Part shown: positions 44,836 through 52,800 of the stretch, in pieces
Layout: each line of letters begins with the position of its first letter
Position numbering within the stretch: the stretch's first letter is position 1
Assembly (NCBI GenBank): GCA_024398955.1
Contig: JAKSIG010000005.1
Coordinates: 38,629 to 102,628, forward strand
Length of the DNA: 64,000 bases
Source: Fibrobacter sp.
Lineage (GTDB): Bacteria; Fibrobacterota; Fibrobacteria; Fibrobacterales; Fibrobacteraceae
Direction: 5' to 3'
Position numbers and translations under genes: made by a program
Notes under the pieces: generated by a model
Told to the model about the DNA's origin: nothing
What the model saw: only the letters and a program-made list of their open reading frames with translations
The model's database searches: none

Positions 44836-45035
44836 TGGCATGCTTCGCACGCATATAATACGGCTCGGCAATGCCCGCTCGAGTAAACTCGGCGGTCGCG
44901 TCTACCACCTAAAGGTGGCCATGGATCACATAAGTGCTAAAGCACTAAGTGACCAAAGGTCGCCTTTTGTTATATGGCGTGCTACGCACGCATATAGTGC
45001 GGCTCGGTAATGAGAAATAAGCAAGCTTATTTCTC
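44836..45035 (+). repeat. Hairpin array in the 430-bp gap between paralog D and ATPase 2
   Basis: At least six perfect small palindromes within about 160 bp: CGAG-TAAA-CTCG (44880), CCACC-TAAA-GGTGG (44905), AGTGC-TAAA-GCACT (44933), GACC-AAA-GGTC (44951), GCGTGC-TAC-GCACGC (44977) and an 11-bp stem GAGAAATAAGC / GCTTATTTCTC (45012-45035). A ~23-bp imperfect direct repeat (GCATATAATACGGCTCGG, about 44851 and 44991) brackets them. No coding potential seen. Confidence 0.7.
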
Positions 45036-45047
45036 GCAACATTCGCC

Positions 45048-45059
45048 TTTTGTTATATT
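45048..45059 (+). promoter_or_regulatory. TTTTGTTATATT element before ATPase 2
   Basis: TATATT ends six bases before ATG 45066. A partial second copy (TTTTGTTATAT) lies at 44967 inside the hairpin array. Confidence 0.55.
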
Positions 45060-45065
45060 TAAATT

Positions 45066-46655
45066 ATGGCTCTCAAAAGATTTCCAATCGGTGTTCAGGA
45101 CTTTGCGAGAATTCGCGAAGATGGCAAGTATTATGTAGATAAGACGGAACTTATCTACAAGCTCGTTCATACGGATGACTATTACTTCCTCAGCCGTCCT
45201 CGCCGTTTTGGAAAATCTCTTTTAATCAGCACTTTGCAATGCTATTTCGAGGGCCGCAAGGAACTGTTCTCTGGCCTGGCCATGGAACGCCTGGAGACCG
45301 AGTGGAAAAAGTACCCGGTCATTCGACTGGATATGAGCATGGTGAAGTATGCCGACCAAGAAAAGTTGAATCGAAATTTCCATGCGGTCCTCAAAGATTA
45401 CGAGACTTTTTATGGTATCGAATCTGACTTGTCGAACCATGCTTGGGGAACTCGCCTTGCTGAAATCATTAAGGCCGCTCATACACAGTCTGGTAAGCAG
45501 GTGGTAGTACTTGTCGATGAATATGACACCCCGATTCTTGATACGATGGACCATCCTGATATTTTGTTTGATGTCCGCAATCAAGTTCGAGATTTGTACA
45601 GCCCCCTCAAGGCGCTCGGCGGTATTCTCCGCTTCGTGTTCCTCACGGGCATCAGCAAGTTCAGCCAGCTCAGCATCTTTAGCGAATTGAACAACTTGAA
45701 TGTCATCACCATGGATGACGAGTATGCTGCAATCTGCGGCATCACTAAAGAAGAACTGCTCTCGCAGATGCAGCCAGAAATTCAGGCTTTGGCCGACAAG
45801 CAGGGTATGACCTACGACGAAGCTGTCGCTGCTTTGCAACGCCAGTACGATGGCTACCATTTTAGCAAGAATTCCCCGGACATTTACAATCCATTCAGCT
45901 TGATAAATTCCTTGAGTAAGCTGGAACTTGACAATTACTGGTTTGCTTCCGGTACGCCGACCGTTTTGACCAAAGCTATGGCTCGTTACAGTTTGAGCCC
46001 AGAAGAGTATGATCGTGGCTTTACTGTGCAGCAAGATGCTTTCGATGTTCCTACGGAAACTGCCGACACCCCGATACCGATTCTTTATCAGAGTGGATAT
46101 TTGACAATCAAGGGGTTCGATAAGGGGGCCGTTCGACCATTCCTGTTGCAATTCCCGAATGACGAGGTTCGTGAGGGAATGCTGAAACTTTTGGCATATT
46201 CGTATGCGTCAAAAAATAATCAAGACACTTCTGAATTTTTGGACCATTTTGTGACGGCTATGAAGGCTCGTGACATTGAAACTGCACTTACAGAAATGCG
46301 TGCGTTCATGGCGAGTATTCCCTACGATGCCGAAAAACAGAATGAACTGCATTACAGAACAATTTTCTACCTGGTTTTCCGCATTGCTACGCCGTATCTT
46401 GTCCGTTGCGAAGAACGTACCGCCGCAGGTCGTGCCGATGCCGTTGTAGAAACTGCCGATAGTGTTTATGTTTTCGAGTTCAAGCTCGATGCAAACGGTA
46501 CCGCAGATGATGCCCTCAAGCAAATCGACGACAAGGGCTATTTGGTGCCTTACACCGTGACCAAGGCCGCGGACGGCACTCCGAAAAAGCTGTTCAAGAT
46601 AGGTGCCGCCTTCGATGCCGAAAAACGCACCTTGGGCGAGTGGAAAATCGTTTAA
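45066..46655 (+). CDS. AAA-ATPase-like / DUF1703 PD-(D/E)XK nuclease fusion, copy 2
   Basis: 529 aa. Same domain order as copy 1: 'FPIGVQDFARIREDGKYYVD', P-loop 'SRPRRFGKSLL', Walker B 'VLVDEYDTPI', and C-terminal nuclease signature 'GRADAVVE ... VYVFEFKLD'. Identical to copy 1 over residues ~72-215, then clearly diverged in residues ~290-440, where the part that may recognise a partner or target differs. It leads into the class I hairpin and paralog E with a 37-bp gap, repeating the arrangement seen with copy 1 and paralog D. Function is not established; see copy 1. Confidence 0.87.
   Translation: MALKRFPIGVQDFARIREDGKYYVDKTELIYKLVHTDDYYFLSRPRRFGKSLLISTLQCYFEGRKELFSGLAMERLETEWKKYPVIRLDMSMVKYADQEKLNRNFHAVLKDYETFYGIESDLSNHAWGTRLAEIIKAAHTQSGKQVVVLVDEYDTPILDTMDHPDILFDVRNQVRDLYSPLKALGGILRFVFLTGISKFSQLSIFSELNNLNVITMDDEYAAICGITKEELLSQMQPEIQALADKQGMTYDEAVAALQRQYDGYHFSKNSPDIYNPFSLINSLSKLELDNYWFASGTPTVLTKAMARYSLSPEEYDRGFTVQQDAFDVPTETADTPIPILYQSGYLTIKGFDKGAVRPFLLQFPNDEVREGMLKLLAYSYASKNNQDTSEFLDHFVTAMKARDIETALTEMRAFMASIPYDAEKQNELHYRTIFYLVFRIATPYLVRCEERTAAGRADAVVETADSVYVFEFKLDANGTADDALKQIDDKGYLVPYTVTKAADGTPKKLFKIGAAFDAEKRTLGEWKIV
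45280..45709 (+). repeat. 430-bp identical block shared with ATPase 1
   Basis: Matches 40061-40490 base for base as read by eye. The offset between the genes is constant (5219 bp) from the start codon to the end of the block. Confidence 0.85.
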
Positions 46656-46692
46656 TTCAAAGTAATCTGCCCTGAACTCGTAAGAATTTTAT

Positions 46693-46723
46693 GTATCTTT
46701 AAAATTGTTTAAAGATACTTTTT
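46693..46723 (+). promoter_or_regulatory. Class I hairpin leader (copy 4)
   Basis: Same 11-bp stem; the upstream flank (CTCGTAAGAATTTTAT) matches copy 1 rather than copies 2 and 3, so there are two subtypes. Confidence 0.7.
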
Positions 46724-46737
46724 CGTATGGGTTGAAA

Positions 46738-49700
46738 ATGAATTTACGCAAGATTGCCTTGCCAGTAATGGCTGTTGCTACCATGGGCCTTGTTGCCTGC
46801 GGAGAATCAGGGACTACGGAAACCATCGTTGAAAAAGGTGGCATGGACATAGTCGCTAGTGCTGCTGATTTGCCGAAATGTACTGCGGAAAACGCTGGTG
46901 AACAGTACCTTGTAAAAGCGGATGGCGAAGCTTATTTCTGCAACGGCAAGGATTGGAAAGTCCTTGGCGGGGCGACATCGGCAGATACGGTTTTTGTATC
47001 TGATGGAAAGTTTGCCTGTACCACAGAATCCCTTGCCGACGGTAGCGGTGTGAACATTCTTTGTAATGGCGAAGTCATTGGAACCGTGCTGAACGGAACC
47101 AAGGGCGATAAGGGCGATGACGGTGCCGACGGAAAAGATGGATTGAATGGAACCGACGGTAAGGATGGTGCCGACGGCAAGCCCGGTGAAAAGGGCGAAA
47201 CTGGAGCCCAGGGCATTCAAGGCGAACAAGGTGTTGCTGGTACCGACGGTAAGGATGGCGCAGATGGCAAGCCCGGTGAAAAGGGTGAAGCCGGTGCTGC
47301 TGGTGCTGCCGGTAAAGACGGCGCAGATGGCGTCGGCTGTAAGGTTGTCGGTCTGACTGCAGAATCTGTTACCATCCAGTGTGGCGACGACAGGTTCAGT
47401 ATGAACTTGAATGGAGGTTCTGCCGGCGATATCATTGAGGAAGATCCCGGAGTTTCTCTAGCTATGCTGAAAGGCGTTTCTCAGAAGGGACCGTACATCA
47501 ACGGCGCTTCGGTGACGCTGTTTGAACTGGACGGAAGCAAGAGCCTGATGCAGACGGGACGAACCTTCGGTGGTGAAATCATTTCCAACGACGGTCGCTT
47601 CAGCGTGAACAACGTTACCCTGAATTCCAGCTACGTGCGCCTGACTGCCAACGGCTACTACCGTAACGAAGTCTCCGGCGAAAACACGACTTCTGCCTTG
47701 ACTTTGAACGCTTACTCCGACCTCAAGCGCCGCAATAGCGTAAACATCAACTTGCTGACCCACTTGGAATACTACCGCGTGGGCTACCTGATGGAAAACA
47801 GCGACGGTTCCTTGACCATAACTGCGGCAAAGAAGATGGCACAGAAGGAAATCTTCGACCAGTTTCATATAGTCAATACAAACTTTGAAAGTTCCGAAGA
47901 TTTGGACGTCTTTGGTAGTTCCGAAGGCGATGCTGCCTTGCTGGCCATTAGCGTACTGCTCCAGGGTTCTCGTAATGTTACCGAACTTACGTCCCTGTTG
48001 TCTGACTTCGGCACAAAAATTGAAGAAGAAGGAAAATGGGATGATGCCGCAACTCGCGCAAAGATTGCGGACTGGGCCGACAGCGTGGACCTTGGTTTGA
48101 AGGGCGGACTGACTCTGCCTAAGATTGAAAGCAATGTATCTGGCTGGGGCTTGGGAACGGTTCCCGCCTTCCAAAAGTATGTTCGTAACTTCTGGTACAA
48201 GGAATACGGTCTCGGCGACTGCGACGAAAGTAACAAGAGTGTCGTTAAGCACGATACCAATAGCAGAACGGCCTACTATTCCAGCAAGTATGCCTATGAT
48301 GGTTCCACCGACCAGAAGGTCCGCTATACCTGCGACAATAAGGATTCCTTGGGACGAACCTTTGGCGAATTTAGATGGCGTCGTGCGTCCAATATCGAAA
48401 AGGATACCATGGGACTGAAGCATGGAGCTGCCACTACCCATGAACAGGCTTCAGTAATCAATGGCATGGTAAATACAGACTATGTCTATGTTTATGAAAA
48501 TAAACAGTATCGTCACGGAACTAACCTGGACAAGAGCCTTGGCCTTGGAGGCTGCACAAAGGCTCGCGTGAATTCCGTATGGAAGAGCGGTTCCGCATGG
48601 TACACCTGCGTAGATACCAGTTCTTCTTCTCTCAATGCTCTAGGAACAAAGACCGCTTGGCGCGTGGCAACCGACATTGAAAAGGATACTGCAGGCTGGG
48701 GCCACGACTTCAAGACCGGTGATGTTCGCAACGGTCGCGTGAACACGAACCTTGTGTATGTCTATGAAGATAATAAGTGGAGACATGGAACTGCAATAGA
48801 TAGTCTTATGTTCAAGCTGAAGGCTGATGGTGGCAAGGCTTGCACCAAGGGTTCCCTCAACGATACTTCTGCTGTCAAGGCAAACGGCCTGTATTATGTA
48901 TGTGCGACCGGTGATGCAGATACATCTTACCGCTGGGTCAAGGCTCCAGATATTTACAACGATACCTACGAGGTTCGTTCTGAATGTTCTGCCACAGGCA
49001 AGTATGGCGATGGAACGATTTTAGATGGTCGCGTAAATTCCAGTAACAAGTATGTTTGTGATAAAAACGGTTTTAAGAGCGCAACAGCGAATGACTTGAT
49101 GGCAGGTAAGGGCTGTACCGAATATACTGAAGGAGAATACGCTGTTCTAAGTGGACAGTATTCTTACTACAAGTGCGAGTCTGGCTCCTGGAACTTTACC
49201 CTTGAAAAATTGAACTATGGCGAATTGACCTATGCAGGCCAAACCTACAAGACCATGGGCATAAAGACTCAGATGTGGATGGCCGAGAACCTGAACTACG
49301 ACCCAGGCGATGTATCTGCTTTAGGTTCGAAAGCATGGAGCGGCTGCTACGCCAACGCTTCGGAAAATTGTGACAAGTACGGTCGTTTGTACACCTGGGA
49401 AGTTGCCATGAACAACGCTGCCTGCGCCTACGGCAAGACATGCAGCCCGAGAGGAGTTCAGCAGGGCATCTGCCCCGATGGCTGGCATTTGCCGACAGCT
49501 GCCGAATTTAACACGATGCTCTCTGTGACCGGCAAAAAGATCCGTGCAAACAGCTGGCTCTCGAACGACGACGTGTTCGGCTTTTCCTTGTTGCCGATGG
49601 GCTACCGCGACAACTACTGGAAGAGCTTCTTTGATCAGGGTAATGTCGCCTACTTGTGGTCTTCTTCCGAGAATACTGGCAACAGCGCAATCCGCTTGTA

Positions 49701-49779
49701 TGTAGATGAATCAAATGCCAATGCCACGAGCAACAACGACAAGAACTACGCGTTCTCGGTTCGTTGTCTCAAGAACTAA
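46738..49779 (+). CDS. Collagen-like FISUMP lipoprotein, paralog E
   Basis: 1013 aa. It has paralog A's signal peptide but the 'TTETIVEKGGMDIVASAADL' segment of paralog B. Collagen-like tract ~120-200 rich in 'GADGKPGEKGE' units. Core ~205-500 differs from A-D at 'FHIVNTNFESSEDLDVFG', a version shared only with paralog F. Middle modules combine the C/D type (HEQASVINGMVNTDYVYVYE) with the A/B type (GWGHDFKTGDVRNGRVNTNL). FISUMP domain ~827-1013 ('MWMAENLNYD', 'GICPDGWHLPT', a divergent variable stretch, final SVRCLKN). Overall a mosaic of segments seen in other copies. Confidence 0.88.
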   Translation: MNLRKIALPVMAVATMGLVACGESGTTETIVEKGGMDIVASAADLPKCTAENAGEQYLVKADGEAYFCNGKDWKVLGGATSADTVFVSDGKFACTTESLADGSGVNILCNGEVIGTVLNGTKGDKGDDGADGKDGLNGTDGKDGADGKPGEKGETGAQGIQGEQGVAGTDGKDGADGKPGEKGEAGAAGAAGKDGADGVGCKVVGLTAESVTIQCGDDRFSMNLNGGSAGDIIEEDPGVSLAMLKGVSQKGPYINGASVTLFELDGSKSLMQTGRTFGGEIISNDGRFSVNNVTLNSSYVRLTANGYYRNEVSGENTTSALTLNAYSDLKRRNSVNINLLTHLEYYRVGYLMENSDGSLTITAAKKMAQKEIFDQFHIVNTNFESSEDLDVFGSSEGDAALLAISVLLQGSRNVTELTSLLSDFGTKIEEEGKWDDAATRAKIADWADSVDLGLKGGLTLPKIESNVSGWGLGTVPAFQKYVRNFWYKEYGLGDCDESNKSVVKHDTNSRTAYYSSKYAYDGSTDQKVRYTCDNKDSLGRTFGEFRWRRASNIEKDTMGLKHGAATTHEQASVINGMVNTDYVYVYENKQYRHGTNLDKSLGLGGCTKARVNSVWKSGSAWYTCVDTSSSSLNALGTKTAWRVATDIEKDTAGWGHDFKTGDVRNGRVNTNLVYVYEDNKWRHGTAIDSLMFKLKADGGKACTKGSLNDTSAVKANGLYYVCATGDADTSYRWVKAPDIYNDTYEVRSECSATGKYGDGTILDGRVNSSNKYVCDKNGFKSATANDLMAGKGCTEYTEGEYAVLSGQYSYYKCESGSWNFTLEKLNYGELTYAGQTYKTMGIKTQMWMAENLNYDPGDVSALGSKAWSGCYANASENCDKYGRLYTWEVAMNNAACAYGKTCSPRGVQQGICPDGWHLPTAAEFNTMLSVTGKKIRANSWLSNDDVFGFSLLPMGYRDNYWKSFFDQGNVAYLWSSSENTGNSAIRLYVDESNANATSNNDKNYAFSVRCLKN

Positions 49780-49847
49780 AGCAAGGCGAGCGAAGCGGCC
49801 TAGCTTGCTTAGACATTTCCGAGCCGCAGCGCAGTGCGCTTTGCGCC

Positions 49848-49898
49848 ACTCCAACTAAGTTAAATGTTATCTGATCTGCAAAGGTAAACTTATGAATA
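49848..49898 (+). repeat. Class II leader (copy 2)
   Basis: Repeat of 31554-31604. Its first bases (ACTCCAACTAAG) correspond to the end of a FISUMP gene but follow 68 bp of GC-rich hairpin sequence after paralog E here, so they are a fossil gene end. Confidence 0.7.
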
Positions 49899-52800
49899 AG
49901 AAAAAATTTGTATTTGCATCTGGTTTAATCACAGCCATGGGCCTTGTTGCCTGTGGCGAAAATGGAACCACCGAACAGATTACCAACAATTATACTAGCG
50001 GGATGGAAATAGTTGATCTTGTATCAAGTTTGCCGAAATGTACTGCTGATGACGCTGGCGAGCAGTATCTTGTAAAAGCGGATGGTGAATTCTATGCTTG
50101 CAACGGCAAGGATTGGAAAGTCCTTGGCGGAGCGAATTCGGCAGATACGGTTTATGTTTCTGATGGAAAGTTTGCCTGCACGACGGAACCCCTTGCCGAT
50201 GGCAGTGGCGTGAACATCCTTTGTAATGGCGAAGTCATTGGAACCGTGCTGAACGGTGCCAAGGGCGATAAGGGCGATGACGGTGAACGCGGCGAACAGG
50301 GAATTCAGGGCGAACAGGGTATTCAAGGTGTCGCTGGTGAAAAGGGTGAAACCGGTGCTCAAGGTATTCAAGGCGAAAAGGGCGAAACCGGTGCCGCAGG
50401 TGCCGATGGTAAAGATGGCTCCGACGGCAAGCCCGGCGCCAAAGGTGATGCCGGTAAGGACGGCGTAGGTTGTAGCATTGTTTCTCAGACTGCAGAATCC
50501 GTCACCATCCAGTGTGGCGATGACAGGTTCAGCATGAACCTGAACGGCGGTTCTGCCGGCGATGTCATTGAGGATGATTCAGGCGTTTCTCTAGCTATGC
50601 TGAAGGGCGTTTCTCAGAAAGGGCCGTACATCAACGGCGCTTCGGTGACGCTCTTTGAATTGGACGGAAGCAAGAGTCTGATGCAGACAGGCCGAACCTT
50701 CGGTGGCGAAATCATTACCAACGACGGTCGCTTTAGTGTGAACAATGTTACCCTGAATTCCAGCTACGTGCGCCTGACTGCAAACGGCTACTACCGTAAC
50801 GAAGTCTCCGGCGAAAACACGACTTCTGCCTTGACTTTGAACGCTTACTCCGACCTCAAGCGCCGCAATAGCGTAAACATCAACTTGCTGACCCACTTGG
50901 AATACTACCGCGTGGGCTACCTGATGGAAAACAGCGACGGTTCCTTGACCATAACTGCGGCAAAGAAGATGGCACAGAAGGAAATCTTCGACCAGTTCCA
51001 TATAGTCAATACAAACTTTGAAAGTTCCGAAGATTTGGATGTCTTTGGTAGTTCCGAAGGCGACGCCGCCCTGCTTGCCATCAGCGTGTTGCTCCAGGGC
51101 GATCGCAACGTTACCGAACTTACTTCTCTCTTGTCTGACTTCGGTACTAAAATCGCAGAAAAAGGCGAGTGGAATGATCCCGTTACCCGCGCGAAGATTG
51201 CAGACTGGGCCGACAGCGTGGACCTTGGTTTGAAGGGTGAATTGACGTTGGACAAGATCAAGGATAACGTTTCCAAGTGGGGGCTTGGTTCCGTTCCTGC
51301 ATTTGAAAAGTATGTTCGTAACTTCTGGTACAAGGAATACGGTCTCGGCGACTGCGACGAAAGTAACAAGAGTGTCGTTAAGCACGATACCAATAGCAGA
51401 ACGGCCTACTATTCCAGCAAGTATGCCTATGATGGTTCCACCGACCAGAAGGTCCGCTATACCTGCGACAATAAGGATTCTTTGGGACGAACCTTTGGCG
51501 AATTTAGATGGCGTCGTGCGTCCAATATCGAAAAAGATACCATGGGCCTGAAGCACGGAGCTGCCACTACCCATGAACAGGCTTCTGTAATCAGTGGCTT
51601 GGTAAACACCGGCTACGTCTATGTTTACGAAGATAATCAGTATCGCCGCGGAACCAATCTGGACAAGAGCCTTGGCCTTAATGGATGCACGGTCGCTCGC
51701 AAGGATACCGTGGCAAAATCCGGAACCAACTGGTACAAGTGCGAAAGTCAGGCTTGGCGCGAGGCTACCGACATTGAGAAGGATACCATGGGCTTGAAAC
51801 ATGGTGAACTTTCAACTCATGAACAGGCTTCAGTAATCAATGGCCTGGTGAACACGGACTATGTCTATGTTTATGAAGATAATCAGTACCGTCGCGGAAC
51901 AGCCCTGGACAAGAGCCTAGGTCTTAATGGGTGTACCATTGCGCGCAAAGATACTGTGGCAAAATCCGGAACCAACTGGTACAAGTGTAAAGGTGACACC
52001 TCAATTTCCAATTATTCCGGCCTGAATGGAGCCGTTATCAAGACTGCATGGCGCGTGGCTACCGACATTGAAAAGGATACGGCTGGCTGGGGACACGACT
52101 TCAAGACCGGTGATGTTCGCAACGGTCGCGTAAACACGAACCTTGTGTATGTCTATGAAGATAATAAGTGGAGACATGGAACGACCATAGATAGCCTTAT
52201 GTTCAAGTTGAAGGCTGATGGCGGTAAGGCTTGCACCGAGGGTTCCCTCAACGATACTTCTGCTGTCAAGGCAAACGGCCTGTATTATGTATGTGCGACC
52301 GGTGTTGCAGATACATCTTACCGCTGGGTCAAGGCTCCTGATATTTACAACGACACTTACAGACAGAAGTGTTCAAGCGAAGATGAGGGTCAGGTCATAA
52401 GTGGCAAGTTTACTGCGACCAACAAATATTATTGTTCGACTGAAGGCTGGAAAAGTCTCATGGGTGGTTGGTCCTGGGAATATCCTAAGGAAGCTCGAAT
52501 GAATCCTGAAATCGATTATGGAACCATGACTGATGATCGAGATGGACAGACCTATAAGACGGTGGTTATCGGAACCCAAACATGGATGGCAGAGAACTTG
52601 AATTACGATTACAACGAGGGGACTGCCAAGAGCTACTGCTATGACAAAGAAGAATCAAACTGTAAGGTTACGGGTCGCCTGTATCTGTGGTCTGCCGCCA
52701 TGGACTCGGCCGCAGTCTTCAGCGAAGCTGGCAAGGGTTGTGGCGACGGCAAGACATGTGCAGCCGCTTCTTTGGTAAGGGGCGTTTGCCCCGAGGGCTG

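Noticed and set aside
44836..45035. CRISPR array reading of the hairpin cluster
   Set aside because: Stems differ in sequence and spacing, and there is no constant direct repeat with unique spacers; no cas genes are nearby.
44780..45065. tRNA or small structured RNA gene in the gap before ATPase 2
   Set aside because: Stems are consecutive and independent; no cloverleaf, CCA-like end or GTTC-type T loop is visible.
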